NCBI GenBank assembly: GCA_015075185.1
Contig: JABTUW010000005.1
Location: 248,001 to 312,000 of the forward strand
Length of the DNA: 64,000 nucleotides
Source of the DNA: Anaerolineales bacterium
Lineage (GTDB): Bacteria > Chloroflexota > Anaerolineae > 4572-78 > J111
Reading direction: 5' to 3'
Part shown: piece after piece, positions 17,396 through 29,752 of the stretch
Layout of the letters: each line of letters begins with the position of its first letter
How positions within the stretch are numbered: the stretch's first letter is position 1
The notes under the pieces: generated by a model
The model's database searches: none
Seen by the model: only the letters and a program-made list of their open reading frames with translations
Told to the model about the DNA's origin: nothing
Program-made: the position numbers and the translations under genes

Positions 17396-18535
17396 TTATA
17401 TATCCAGTTGTCGCTCCGGCAGACCTACCGGCAAGGGGGTTGGACGCTGGCACGTACTGGTCAGTTCGATGTGTCGCCCGGTTTCTGATGCTTCGAGAAC
17501 GGCGTGCATCACGTCGAGCACGTGAAAGGCCATGTCGCCATTAGCGCGATGAGGACGGCCGGTACGGATGGCATAGGCCATATCAGCCACGCCCAAGCAG
17601 CGACTGTTGGTGGTGTACGCGTGGGTTAGCGGTATCTCATGCCAGTCGGCCTCACCCAGGCAGCGCACCCGCACCGGTCCATCGAACGTGTTGGGGTCGG
17701 GCAGACTCAGGGTACCTTCTGTGCCTTGAATTTCGAGTAAGGCGCCGCCAATATCATACAGGTTCAGTGCCGCGCCCGCCGACACCGCCACGTCAAAGCT
17801 AGTGGTCAGCGTGGCCACCAGGCCGCTGGCAAAATCGAGGATGGCGGCAATGTGCGTGGGGGTTTCGACGGGAATTTTCTGTCCTTCTTTGGGGCCGCTG
17901 CCGATGGTGCGCTCCGGGTAGGTGATGCGGGCCGAACCGGTAACGCGGCGAATTGGCCCCAGGATTGAAACCAGAGCGGTGAGGTAATATGGCCCCATGT
18001 CAAACAGCGGCCCCGCGCCCACCTGATACAGAAAGCCGGGGTCAGGATGCCAGGCTTCCGGGCCGCGAATGAACATAAAGGCATTAGCGGCTACCGGTAT
18101 GCCAATTTCGCCGGCGTCAATCAGTTGGCGGCAGGTTTGCAGCCCGCCGCCCAGAAAGGTGTCGGGTGCGTTGCCCACTCGCAGGCCGCGCGCCTGCGCT
18201 TCCCGGAGCATAAGTTGGCCGTCAGCGCGGCTCAAAGCCAACGGCTTTTCATTGTACACCGATTTGCCGGCACGCACGGCGGCCAACCCTACTTCGGCGT
18301 GGGCGGCGGGGATGGTCAGGTTGATGATTAGCTCGATGTCCGGATCGGCCAGCACATCGGCCACCGGCAGCGCCCGGGGTACGTTGAATTTGGCGGCCTG
18401 GCTCTCGGCGCGAGCCAGATCGAGGTCGGCACAGGCAACCAGGTCCAGAATGCCCCACTTGGCCGCGTTTTCAAGATAAATACTGCTGATGTTGCCGCAG
18501 CCGATGACTGCGGTTTTTAAGGGGGTAAGGGTCAT
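17396..18535 (-). CDS. Gfo/Idh/MocA-family sugar oxidoreductase
   Basis: 379 aa. N-terminal NAD(P)-binding motif KTAVIGCGNISSIYLENA, conserved EKPLA (about residues 96-100) with the catalytic Lys, and a C-terminal alpha/beta domain with GPLFDMGPYYLTALVSI, where the Asp and nearby residues correspond to the active-site region. The family oxidises a sugar or cyclitol hydroxyl. AAAGGAG precedes the ATG. It lies downstream of an isomerase of the xylose-isomerase-like TIM-barrel group, a pair often used on oxidised (3-keto) sugars; that reading is inference. Confidence 0.88.
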   Translation of the reverse strand: MTLTPLKTAVIGCGNISSIYLENAAKWGILDLVACADLDLARAESQAAKFNVPRALPVADVLADPDIELIINLTIPAAHAEVGLAAVRAGKSVYNEKPLALSRADGQLMLREAQARGLRVGNAPDTFLGGGLQTCRQLIDAGEIGIPVAANAFMFIRGPEAWHPDPGFLYQVGAGPLFDMGPYYLTALVSILGPIRRVTGSARITYPERTIGSGPKEGQKIPVETPTHIAAILDFASGLVATLTTSFDVAVSAGAALNLYDIGGALLEIQGTEGTLSLPDPNTFDGPVRVRCLGEADWHEIPLTHAYTTNSRCLGVADMAYAIRTGRPHRANGDMAFHVLDVMHAVLEASETGRHIELTSTCQRPTPLPVGLPERQLDI

Positions 18536-18577
18536 TGTTAGCTCCTTTGAAAGAAAGGGATTGGGGATCGGGAGTTG

Positions 18578-18621
18578 GGGGTTAGGGAAAGACTAATTTC
18601 CGACTCCTGATGCCTAACCCC
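18578..18621. repeat. Intergenic inverted repeat between isomerase and oxidoreductase genes
   Basis: A 9-bp inverted repeat (18578-18586 with 18613-18621) sits in the 124-bp gap inside the operon, next to a low-complexity GGGGAT/GGGAGT-rich stretch. It looks like an intergenic repeat element with the potential to form an mRNA hairpin. Confidence 0.45.
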
Positions 18622-18659
18622 TTTTTTATGACTCATTGTTTGGTGATGCGGTGTTGGTA

Positions 18660-19463
18660 TCAGGCTTGCAGAACAACCGGCAATTGCTGCCGCAAGTAGG
18701 CCAGGCTGTTCGAGACGCTGGCCACGGGGTCGCGTGGATTATCGTGCTCAACGATGTACCAGGCCGCGCCGGCGTCGCGGGCGGTAGGGAGCAGGATCGG
18801 CCAGTCCAGGCTGCCCGCGCCGACATCAGTCATCACCGCGCCATCCATGAGCGGCTCCGACGAGTCCGGACCGGCGGTTCCCAGGTCTTTTACATGCACC
18901 CGCAGACAGCGGCCCGCGTAACGCTGCAACAACGCCACCGGGTCAACGCCGCCAAAAGTTATCCAGGCCAGGTCCGGCTCAAAACCGAGGCTGTCGCCGG
19001 CGCTGTCAAACAGCCAATCCAGGGCGAGTTTGCCGTCAAGCTCAACCATCTCCCAGTGATGGTTGTGGTACAACAAGCGCATGCCTTCGGCCTGGCAGCG
19101 TTGGGCCAGTTCGCCCAGCAGTTGGCCGGTTTCCTGAAAGACGCCGGCGCGCTTTTCGCCCACCAGGTAGGGAATGTACGGCGCGACAAGGGTGTCGTTG
19201 CCGATGGCCTGATTAAAGGTAATAATTTGGGGCAGATTGTTCCGCAAGCTGTCGAGTGGCAGGTGAGTGGCGATAACTTGCAGGCCATGTTTGTCTAACA
19301 GCGCGCGCATTTCGGCGGCGGTGCAGCCATGGTCGCCCACGGTTTCCACGGCGGTGTAGCCAACCCCAGCGACCCGGGCCAGGGTTTCATCAAACGTGCC
19401 GGGTAACGTCCGCAGGCTGTACAACTGGACGGCGATAGGTAAAGTTGCTTCTTGAGAGGTCAT
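18660..19463 (-). CDS. Sugar phosphate isomerase/epimerase (xylose-isomerase-like TIM barrel)
   Basis: 267 aa AP-endonuclease-2-type TIM barrel. Begins IAVQLYSLR, with putative metal-site residues in LLYHNHHWEMVELDG (about residue 140), DLAWITFGGVDPV and HVKDLG, and ends with IVEHDNP. The family includes epimerases, isomerases and keto-sugar processing enzymes. The ATG at 19463 has AAGGAG nine nt upstream; the longer frame reads into the upstream ABC gene. It couples the importer genes to the catabolic genes in the same operon. Confidence 0.85.
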   Translation of the reverse strand: MTSQEATLPIAVQLYSLRTLPGTFDETLARVAGVGYTAVETVGDHGCTAAEMRALLDKHGLQVIATHLPLDSLRNNLPQIITFNQAIGNDTLVAPYIPYLVGEKRAGVFQETGQLLGELAQRCQAEGMRLLYHNHHWEMVELDGKLALDWLFDSAGDSLGFEPDLAWITFGGVDPVALLQRYAGRCLRVHVKDLGTAGPDSSEPLMDGAVMTDVGAGSLDWPILLPTARDAGAAWYIVEHDNPRDPVASVSNSLAYLRQQLPVVLQA

Positions 19464-19510
19464 GAGTTTATGCTCCTTGGTTGGGTTGAATAGAAGATAG
19501 CAGCAATCGG

Positions 19511-20312
19511 TTAGACAGTGGAGAGGTCCCATTCCTCATAAATTTTTGGCACATCATTGATCAGGCGTTGGGTGTAAGCCTCTTTGGGGTGCAAAATCAC
19601 CGCGTCGGGAGTTCCACTTTCAACAAATCTTCCCCGCTCCATAATATAAATCTTGTCAGAAACATAATAGGCCAGGCCAATATCATGGGTGATAAAAATA
19701 ACCGTCATCCCACTGTCGTCGCGCAGTTTCATCAGTTGATCCAGAATGGTGGCGCGTGAACAGGCATCAATCATGGAGGTGGGTTCATCGGCCAGCAGAA
19801 TTTTGGGCTTCAGCAGAAAGATGCGGGCAATCATTAGGCGCTGCTGCTGCCCGCCGGACAGTTCAAACGGGTATTTGTTGGTCAATTCCTCTAACTTGAG
19901 GTTAACAAAGCTGCAAGCCTCGGCCATCAGCTCTACTTTTTTGACCTTCGGCAGGTTGCCGCCGCCGCGCATATTAATGCAATCTAACAGGACGGAGTCG
20001 ATTTTGTTAAAGATGTTGTATGACGAGAACGGGTCCTGAAAGATTGCCTGGATATTTTTCCAGTATTCTTTCCTTTTCTTGTGCGAACTGATGTCGCGTT
20101 TTTTTCCCTCGAAGTAAATCTCACCCTCAGTCGGGTTGATTAACCCCAGAAGAAGTTTAGACAAGGTGGTCTTGCCGCTGCCCGATTCACCTACAATCGA
20201 GACAACCTCACCCTTGTAGAGATCAAGGTCCACATGGTCAACCGCGACGGTTTTGTTATTACCAAACCCAAACACTTTGGTCAACCCTGACGCCCTCAAG
20301 TACAACGTCTTT

Positions 20313-20323
<11 letters not shown>
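19511..20323 (-). CDS. Oligopeptide/oligosaccharide ABC transporter ATP-binding protein (DppF-type)
   Basis: 270 aa. Walker A GESGSGKTTLSK, signature LSGGQQQRLMIARIFLL, Walker B ILLADEPTSMIDA, H-loop FITHDIG. The C-terminus is shorter than in DppF/OppF and lacks the Cys-rich oligopeptide tail. Its start overlaps the DppD-type gene by 11 nt. With its partner it energises the importer encoded at 19511-25580. Confidence 0.92.
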
Positions 20324-21323
<1,000 letters not shown>

Positions 21324-21332
21324 ATCAATCAC

Positions 21333-22580
21333 CTAATCCCGCAAGGCCGGATTGAATACATGGTCAAGACCGGTATTCATCAAGTTCAACGAGAAAGAAA
21401 TCAAGGCGATGGTTAGAATGACGGGGACGTACGCCCACCACTTGCCCAGGATATGCGCCTGGTAAATCATCGCCCAGTTCATCATTAACCCCAACGTGGG
21501 AACTTCGGTTGTTCTGGGGCCTAAGCCAATAATGGATAACGCCGCTTCCAACAGGATAGCCGAGGAAATCTGTAAAATTAGGGCCATAATGACGTAAGAA
21601 GCAATGTAAGGCAGAATATCCCGGACGATGATATGAGCAACCGAGTGACCGGATAGTTTAGACAAGTTGACATGGTCACGATTACGCAGCGAAAATACTT
21701 GCGCCCGCACGGCCCGGGCGGTCCATACCCAGGTGGTAAACCCGATGACCACGGCAATGGTAAACGCGCCGCGTTGCTCCTGCCCGATACTGAATGAAAT
21801 GAGGATTAATAATATAAAACTGGGAATAACCGTGAATAAATTGGTGATAAACGTAATCACGTCATCGGTAAAGCCACCCACATAACCCGAGAGTAATCCT
21901 AAAACCAAACCGATAAAGGTTGCGACCAGACCGGCCACAAAACCGATGAGCAGAGATACCCGGGTGGCCGCTACCAATTCTGTCAGGACATCCCGGCCAA
22001 AGTTGTCGGTTCCCAGGGGCAACACGCGGACATTGGCCACCTCTTTGATATTTACGTAATCGGTTTGAGCGATAACCCCCATCTCTCCAGGTTGACCCGT
22101 TTCCTTGTTGATTATGGTCTGTGCCCCTTCAGTTGACAGAAGCCCCTTGAGCGAGTTATTGAGCCGAATAAAATAATTCCGCCGCGCATTGGTCATCCCG
22201 GATATTTTCTTCGCCGGGTCAAAATTGTTCACCCACTGCTCCAGAAGTTTGGCGGTGTTCTCAATATCTATCTCAGATTCAGGAATTTTAGCCGCCACAA
22301 GCCATTCCTTTATGGCCAGGCGATCTTTGTCACTCAATTTGCTGGCAATTCGGTTGGCAGCGGCATCATCTAGATCTAAAGTGTAATGCGCAGAAAAAAG
22401 GCTGTCGTAAACACTTGCGTAGATACCGGGCGGAAAGAAAGTTCCCTGACCAATAATGGCTAAGGGGGGATCTGGGACGATCCGTGGATAAATCATCACG
22501 ATCAGCAAAATTGACATAAAGATGGCAAAACCAGTTGCAAATTTCCCCGAGTGAAAAACCTGTCGAATGGTACGTTTCAT
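21333..22580 (-). CDS. ABC transporter permease (DppC-type) with long N-terminal insertion
   Basis: 415 aa, clearly longer than the roughly 300 aa of ordinary DppC. One membrane helix (about residues 15-33) is followed by a hydrophilic stretch to about residue 205 (rich in Asp, Lys, Asn), then the BPD_transp_1 core with five helices and the EAA-like loop RAVRAQVFSLRNRDHVNLSK. The extra segment should face outside the membrane. Similar large permeases occur in Thermotoga-type oligosaccharide importers (recalled, not searched). GGAGG precedes the ATG. Confidence 0.9.
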   Translation of the reverse strand: MKRTIRQVFHSGKFATGFAIFMSILLIVMIYPRIVPDPPLAIIGQGTFFPPGIYASVYDSLFSAHYTLDLDDAAANRIASKLSDKDRLAIKEWLVAAKIPESEIDIENTAKLLEQWVNNFDPAKKISGMTNARRNYFIRLNNSLKGLLSTEGAQTIINKETGQPGEMGVIAQTDYVNIKEVANVRVLPLGTDNFGRDVLTELVAATRVSLLIGFVAGLVATFIGLVLGLLSGYVGGFTDDVITFITNLFTVIPSFILLILISFSIGQEQRGAFTIAVVIGFTTWVWTARAVRAQVFSLRNRDHVNLSKLSGHSVAHIIVRDILPYIASYVIMALILQISSAILLEAALSIIGLGPRTTEVPTLGLMMNWAMIYQAHILGKWWAYVPVILTIALISFSLNLMNTGLDHVFNPALRD

Positions 22581-22594
22581 AACGGCATGCCTCC

Positions 22595-23599
22595 CTAATC
22601 GGCCTGCGCTGCCTTAATACGTGGATCAAGGATGCCGTAGAGAATTTCAATAAGAAAGTTTGCAATCAGCACCATGAGGGTGATAATCAAGGTGGTTGCT
22701 GAAATGAGCGGGTAATCCTGGCCTAACACGGCTGACAGAATAGTCGTCCCAAGCCCCGGATAGCTAAAAATAATCTCCGCCACCAACGCCCCAAACACCA
22801 TGGTGCCAAAAGCCAGCGCCAAACCGGTTATTTGAGGTAACATGGCATTCCTGAACACATAACCCACAATCTTGCGGTCTTTGATGCCCATAAAGCGGCT
22901 GAACTTTACATAGTCCGCATTCAATTCATAGATGGCCATAGAACGCATCCCAATCGCCTGGCCACCGATGGCGACCAATACGATAGACCAGAATGGTAGT
23001 TGGTAATGGACGATCACCGACCAGATAAAACGCCAGCTCAAACTGGGAATCAGGTCAAAGCCATACCCGCCCGAGGTGGGGAACCACTCTAATATGACCG
23101 CAAAAATAACCAGCAAAAAAATCGCCATACCAAATGGCGGCAAACTGCTGGCAAAAATGCTGATTGGCAGAAGGATTTTATCAAAGCCCCCTCTAAGATA
23201 GGCCGCCAACGCGCCCAGGGCGTTGCCGATGATCCAGCCAACGAGAATGGCCGGGAACTGTAAAGCCACCGTCCAGATCAGGGAAGCTTTGAGAACGTCG
23301 GCCACCGTTCTGGGATATTGGCTGAACGAGAAACCAAAATCACCTTGCAGCACATTTTTGACGTAGATGAAGAATTGTTCAACGATGGGTTTGTCGGTGC
23401 CAAACAGCTTCGTGTACTGCTCATAAATCGCCTGGACCCCGGTCGCATTGCTCATACCCTGGGCAAATCTGGCGACAATGGCGGCCACAGGGTCGCCCGG
23501 CATTAAGCGGGGCAGGGTGAAATTCAATACAAAAGCCGCAACGAGGGTAATGCAAAACCACATGAGTTTATTGAGGAAATATTTTCGGTACCCTTTCAA
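22595..23599 (-). CDS. ABC transporter permease (DppB-type)
   Basis: About 334 aa. First helix after a basic start (LKGYRKYFLNKLMWF), extracytoplasmic loop with RLMPGDPVAAIV, then the BPD_transp_1 core with SMAIYELNADYVKFSRFMGI as coupling loop and NAMLPQITGLAL. The start chosen is TTG at 23599 because GGAGGTG lies six nt upstream; the 20 extra residues of the longer frame would cover that site. Partner of the DppC-type permease. Confidence 0.9.
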   Translation of the reverse strand: MKGYRKYFLNKLMWFCITLVAAFVLNFTLPRLMPGDPVAAIVARFAQGMSNATGVQAIYEQYTKLFGTDKPIVEQFFIYVKNVLQGDFGFSFSQYPRTVADVLKASLIWTVALQFPAILVGWIIGNALGALAAYLRGGFDKILLPISIFASSLPPFGMAIFLLVIFAVILEWFPTSGGYGFDLIPSLSWRFIWSVIVHYQLPFWSIVLVAIGGQAIGMRSMAIYELNADYVKFSRFMGIKDRKIVGYVFRNAMLPQITGLALAFGTMVFGALVAEIIFSYPGLGTTILSAVLGQDYPLISATTLIITLMVLIANFLIEILYGILDPRIKAAQAD

Positions 23600-23687
23600 A
23601 ATACACCTCCTTGTGAGTGCAGCTAAGAGGGCGACATTTAGAAGGCAGAAAGAAAACACTATTTGTAATTATGAGCTTTAGCAGGTG

Positions 23688-23718
23688 ACAGTCATGCCCC
23701 AAACCGGGGCATGACTGT
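23688..23718 (-). promoter_or_regulatory. Strong hairpin after the substrate-binding protein gene
   Basis: A perfect 13-bp inverted repeat (23688-23700 with 23706-23718, 5-nt loop) lies between the binding-protein gene and the permease genes. No T run follows, so it is more likely an mRNA-stabilising or processing hairpin that lets the binding protein be made in excess than a full terminator. Confidence 0.6.
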
Positions 23719-23741
23719 TGTCATTAGCTTACGGGTACCTG

Positions 23742-25580
<1,839 letters not shown>

Positions 25581-25704
25581 TTTTTTCTCCTAGACAGAAT
25601 TAAATATTTTTAGCGATTAAACCAACGTCACCAGGGTTTTGGTTAATTATGGGAATGCAGCACCTCCTTTCATTACAATAAATTTTTAATTTTAACCTCT
25701 CCAT

Positions 25705-26724
25705 TCATGCGGAACATCCGCAAGAACGCCGGATGACAATTTCAGTGGATAGTAGGGTTACCAGATCTACCTCCTGATTTGCCAGCAATTTAAACAAGTA
25801 TCGCGCCGCAGTTTTGCCCACACATTCTGTCGGCGCATGGATCGTTGTCAGGGGCGGGGTCAAAAAAGCCGATAATTCCAGATTATCAAAACCAACCACA
25901 CTGATGTCATCAGGAATGCGTAATCCTTTTTCATAAAGCGCATTCATAACCCCAATAGCAGAGTCATCGTTGCCGGTAAATACGGCATCAAAATCAGGGT
26001 GTTCATTTTTAAGGAATTTAGACATTGCTTGATAAGCATCGTTTCGATTATATTCCCCGGAGATAATCAAATTTGGGTTGTAGGCAATATCATGGGCTTC
26101 TAACGACTCTTGATAGCCCATCTCGCGCCGCTGTGAGTCTTCATTGTCGGCGGGACCCCGTACAAAAACAATTCTGCGGCGGTGATGAACTTCGATGAGG
26201 TGGTCAATCAGTTCTCTGGTTGCTCGCTTATTCCAAACCGCTACGCTGGGAATGTGTGAGCCTTCAGGAGCCGTTCGATAGATTAACACCAATGGAAAAC
26301 CCGCCTGGTATAGTTTGAGAATCTCGCTGTCATTAAGGCTGCCGGGAAAAACAATCATGCCATCTGAATTATGAGGACCTATGGGGGTTTGCGCGTCAAC
26401 CTCATTCCCCGCACAGCGTGAAGCTACCAATAAATTGTATCCCTCTTGTTGCACGATTGACTCAATGCCGCTAATTAAGGGCGGAAAAAACGCACTGTCT
26501 ATATCTGTCAGCAGCACCCCAATGGCACGGGCTTTTTGTGTGGCAAGCTGCCGGGCTGCGGCATGAGGAACATATTTCAGATTACTCATGACCTTCTGAA
26601 TTCGCTGAGCGACTTCTGTGGAAACTGGCGCGCTATTATTAAGGTAACGGCTAACTGTTGCGGGTGAAACACCCGCTTTTTGGGCCACATCACGAATTGT
26701 CAGAGAGGATGATTTTCGGCTCAT
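25705..26724 (-). CDS. LacI-family transcriptional regulator
   Basis: 339 aa. N-terminal helix-turn-helix LTIRDVAQKAGVSPATVSRY and hinge helix YVPHAAARQLA (about residues 52-62), followed by a periplasmic-binding-protein-like effector domain ending in IVIRRSCGC. It is the promoter-proximal gene of the minus-strand glycoside operon and diverges from the GH2 gene, whose promoter carries two matching palindromes. It probably represses these genes until a sugar inducer binds. Confidence 0.94.
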   Translation of the reverse strand: MSRKSSSLTIRDVAQKAGVSPATVSRYLNNSAPVSTEVAQRIQKVMSNLKYVPHAAARQLATQKARAIGVLLTDIDSAFFPPLISGIESIVQQEGYNLLVASRCAGNEVDAQTPIGPHNSDGMIVFPGSLNDSEILKLYQAGFPLVLIYRTAPEGSHIPSVAVWNKRATRELIDHLIEVHHRRRIVFVRGPADNEDSQRREMGYQESLEAHDIAYNPNLIISGEYNRNDAYQAMSKFLKNEHPDFDAVFTGNDDSAIGVMNALYEKGLRIPDDISVVGFDNLELSAFLTPPLTTIHAPTECVGKTAARYLFKLLANQEVDLVTLLSTEIVIRRSCGCSA

Positions 26725-26784
26725 AGTTTATCAGCAAGAGATATATCGCCAGCCAGCGCAACAATTACCGGGGGACAAACAAAA

Positions 26785-26836
26785 AAATACAACCGTGACC
26801 GGTGAGCGAAACCTCGCCGGTTACTGGTTGTATTTT
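26785..26836 (-). terminator. Terminator-like hairpin in the lacI leader region
   Basis: A long, slightly imperfect stem (about 26788-26833, 5-nt loop) is bordered by an A run on one side and TATTTT on the other, so it could stop transcription in either direction. It lies 60 bp before the LacI start, in a place where a minus-strand transcript would cross it. The gap 26725-27134 holds this hairpin, an inverted repeat at 26941-26965 and the operators at 27032 and 27090. Confidence 0.5.
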
Positions 26837-27031
26837 GATGCACTTCCAAGGTTTTGAATTACTATCCCGACATTGGGAAACTAAACACATTTTTAGTTGT
26901 TAGGGCCTCTTTGTCCCTTGAAGAATTACGAAACGTTAATTTTGATCGGTGAAACGATGATCAAATAAATATCCTCTCCTGGCTGGTAAACGGACTACTT
27001 TGTCTGCTCTTAATTTTGGGAGCAACTCTTG

Positions 27032-27047
27032 ATGAAATCGGTTTCAT
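27032..27047. promoter_or_regulatory. LacI-type operator, distal copy
   Basis: ATGAAATCGGTTTCAT, a near-perfect 16-bp palindrome with a central CG typical of LacI-family operators. It is centred 58 bp from the proximal copy, suited to looping. Confidence 0.7.
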
Positions 27048-27062
27048 AGTAACATGAATTTT

Positions 27063-27091
27063 TTGCAGAGTCAAAATCTGTGTGTCATAAT
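27063..27091 (+). promoter_or_regulatory. Promoter of the GH2 beta-mannosidase gene
   Basis: TTGCAG (27063-27068) and CATAAT (27086-27091) with a 17-bp spacer. The proximal operator covers the end of the -10 box. Confidence 0.55.
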
Positions 27092-27105
27092 GAAACCGGT
27101 TTCAT
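27090..27105. promoter_or_regulatory. LacI-type operator, proximal copy
   Basis: ATGAAACCGGTTTCAT, a perfect 16-bp palindrome overlapping the -10 box and transcription start region of the GH2 gene. This is a classic repression position. Confidence 0.8.
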
Positions 27106-27134
27106 AATTTAAATATATTTCCAATGGAGGAAAC

Positions 27135-29687
27135 ATGTTGTTGCAAACACTGAGCGGACCATGGCAGTTCAGGCAAACACAAACCGAAGCATGGCTCGCG
27201 GCGCAGGTCCCCGGCGGCGTTCACACCGACCTGCTGGCGCTGGAACGAATCCCCGACCCCTTTGTAGGCGACAACGAAAAGAAGGTGATGTGGGTAGCCG
27301 AGCAGGATTGGGAATACCACAAAACCTTCATCGTTGACGCCGGCCTGCTGGCCGAGGAGAAGGTTTTTCTGGTTTGCGACGGCCTCGATACCTTGGCCGA
27401 AGTGCGGCTCAACGGCCAACTGTTGGGTCAAGCTGAAAACCTCTTTCGGCGATACGAGTGGGAGATTAAAGCGCAGCTACAACCCGGCGAAAACGAACTC
27501 CACCTTGTTTTCCCCTCAACCGTGCGCTACTGCGCCCAACGGCAAGCCGAGCGCCCGCTGATGAGCGTTGATCAGGCTCTCACCGGGGGACCATACGCCC
27601 GCAAAGCCCCCTGCCAATTTGGTTGGGACTGGGGCCCCATGCTGCCACCGGTGGGTATCTGGCGAGACATCCGGCTGGAAGGGCGCAGCGCCGCTCGGCT
27701 GGATGACGTTCACCTGCGCCAGTTCCATACCGGCGGCAAAGTAACCGTAACCGCCGCCGTCACCACCGAAGTTTGGAACGCTGCCTCCCTCACCGCCGAA
27801 CTGCGTCTCACCGCGCCGGATGGAGCCACCTTCACCGCTTCTGCCGCGCTGGTGGCTCCGCCCGGCGCGGCCACGCTGCAAGTTGAAATTGCCTCTCCGC
27901 AATTATGGTGGCCCAACGGCTACGGCGAACAACCTCTATACGCGGTTGAGGTTTCGCTGGCGGCAGGCGGGCAGCCGTGCGACAGCCGCGCCTACAAACT
28001 CGGCCTGCGCACTATCAAACTGGTGCAGCAAGACGATCAGTGGGGCAAGAGCTTTACCTTCTTTGTCAACGGCAAACCGATCTTCGCCAAAGGCGCCAAC
28101 TGGATTCCCGCCGATTCCTTCCTCACCCGCTTCCCCGATGAGTCGCTGGAGAAGCTTATCGCCGACGCGGCAGCAGCGCACCAGAATATGCTGCGGGTAT
28201 GGGGCGGCGGTCTGTATGAAGAAGAACGCTTTTACGACTTGTGCGACCGTTACGGCCTCCTCATCTGGCAGGATTTCATTTTTGCCTGCGCCATCTACCC
28301 CCTCGACGAAGCCGATTTTATAGAGAACCTGCGCCAGGAAGTGATCGAGAACGTGCGCCGCTTGCGGCATCGGGCCAGCCTGGCCCTGTGGTGTGGCAAC
28401 AACGAAATGGAACAGGGTTGGGAAGGCTGGGGTTGGAGCCGTCCCGATTACGAGGACGATCTGAAGGCGCTGGTGAAAAAAGCTCCCTTCCTCAAGGATA
28501 TGTTATGGGCGATGAACCGCACCCCGCTGGCCGACTGGCGCGAATTGAGAGACGCCTACGATAAATTCTTCCACGCTACGCTGCCGGAATGGGTGGCCCA
28601 ACTCGACCCCGATACTGACTACTGGCCCAGTTCGCCTTCCAGCAACACTCCCTTCACCAATGTCAATGGGCAGGAAATGGGCGATGCCCACTACTGGGAT
28701 GTGTGGCATGGACGCAAGCCGTTCACGGCCTACCGCGGCGTCTACCCCCGCTTTATGAGCGAGTTTGGCTTCCAGGCGCTGCCCACGCTGGACACAGTGA
28801 AATTTTACGCCGAAGAAGCCGACCGCAACATGACCAGCTACATTATGGAACACCACCAGCGGGGCAATCACGGCAACGGGCTGATTGTGGCCCAGATGAC
28901 CGAAACCTTCCGCATGCCCAAAGATTTTGCGGCGCTGGTTTACCTGAGCCTGGTTTTGCAAGCCGAAGGGATTCGTTACGGTGTGGAACACTGGCGGCGG
29001 CACATTGAGCGCGTCAGCGGCATTTTGTACTGGCAGCTCAACGACTGCTGGCCGGTGGCCTCGTGGGCCAGTATTGACTACTTTGGCCGCTGGAAGGCGC
29101 TGCACTACGCCGCCAGGCGCTTTTTTGCCCCGATCATGCTTTCCATTTTAGACGAGCCGCCGCAGATGGGGCTGTACGTGACCAACGACACCCACACTGA
29201 TTGGCAGGGCACGCTCCGCTGGTCGCTGGAAACGCTCTCCGGCGAGGTGCTCGCTTCCGGCGAGGAAGCTGCGGCGGCGGGGGCGTACAGTGTGGCCGCC
29301 ATCCACAATCTCGACTTTGCCGACCGCATCTCCGACAGTAACAAGCGTGAGGTGGTGCTGGTGGCCGAACTGTGGCAAGGTGAAACGCGGCTCGGCCTCA
29401 GTGTGGCCGGCTTCATCCCGCCCAAACACCTGTCGCTGGTTGACCCGGCCCTCTCCGCCGAGGTGCAGCTTGACGGCGACCAACTTGTATTCGACGTGAC
29501 GGCGCAATCGCTGGCCCATTTTGTGGAACTCAAGTTAGCCGGCATTGATGGGGTCTTCAGCGACAACTACTTCAGCCTCCCGGCGGGCCGAACCATCCGC
29601 ATCACATGTCCGCTGCCGGTTGGCTGGTCGCTGGCGCAAGCCAGGGACGCGCTGCAACTCTACTCGCTTTATAATTCGTTTGCCTAA
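27135..29687 (+). CDS. Beta-mannosidase, glycoside hydrolase family 2
   Basis: 850 aa, no signal peptide. Order: N-terminal sugar-binding jelly-roll (GGVHTDLLALERIPDPFVGDN is typical of beta-mannosidases), immunoglobulin-like GH2 domain, TIM barrel with acid/base Glu424 in WCGNNEMEQGWEGW and nucleophile Glu543 in RFMSEFGFQALP, then C-terminal beta domains including WQLNDCWPVASWASIDY. These motifs separate it from beta-galactosidases and glucuronidases. GGAGG-like sequence precedes the ATG. It is transcribed divergently from lacI and should remove mannose from beta-mannosides. Confidence 0.95.
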   Translation: MLLQTLSGPWQFRQTQTEAWLAAQVPGGVHTDLLALERIPDPFVGDNEKKVMWVAEQDWEYHKTFIVDAGLLAEEKVFLVCDGLDTLAEVRLNGQLLGQAENLFRRYEWEIKAQLQPGENELHLVFPSTVRYCAQRQAERPLMSVDQALTGGPYARKAPCQFGWDWGPMLPPVGIWRDIRLEGRSAARLDDVHLRQFHTGGKVTVTAAVTTEVWNAASLTAELRLTAPDGATFTASAALVAPPGAATLQVEIASPQLWWPNGYGEQPLYAVEVSLAAGGQPCDSRAYKLGLRTIKLVQQDDQWGKSFTFFVNGKPIFAKGANWIPADSFLTRFPDESLEKLIADAAAAHQNMLRVWGGGLYEEERFYDLCDRYGLLIWQDFIFACAIYPLDEADFIENLRQEVIENVRRLRHRASLALWCGNNEMEQGWEGWGWSRPDYEDDLKALVKKAPFLKDMLWAMNRTPLADWRELRDAYDKFFHATLPEWVAQLDPDTDYWPSSPSSNTPFTNVNGQEMGDAHYWDVWHGRKPFTAYRGVYPRFMSEFGFQALPTLDTVKFYAEEADRNMTSYIMEHHQRGNHGNGLIVAQMTETFRMPKDFAALVYLSLVLQAEGIRYGVEHWRRHIERVSGILYWQLNDCWPVASWASIDYFGRWKALHYAARRFFAPIMLSILDEPPQMGLYVTNDTHTDWQGTLRWSLETLSGEVLASGEEAAAAGAYSVAAIHNLDFADRISDSNKREVVLVAELWQGETRLGLSVAGFIPPKHLSLVDPALSAEVQLDGDQLVFDVTAQSLAHFVELKLAGIDGVFSDNYFSLPAGRTIRITCPLPVGWSLAQARDALQLYSLYNSFA

Positions 29688-29711
29688 ATTATTACCACTA
29701 CACACCCTCGA

Positions 29712-29752
29712 CTCCTTCCCTGGCCCTTCCCCTGCTAGGGAGGGAGAAATTT
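29712..29752 (+). terminator. Probable terminator after the beta-mannosidase gene
   Basis: A 10-bp stem with one mismatch (29712-29721 with 29737-29746) followed by AAATTTT, 25 nt after the stop codon. The rest of the gap to 30004 holds only the MerR promoter. Confidence 0.45.
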
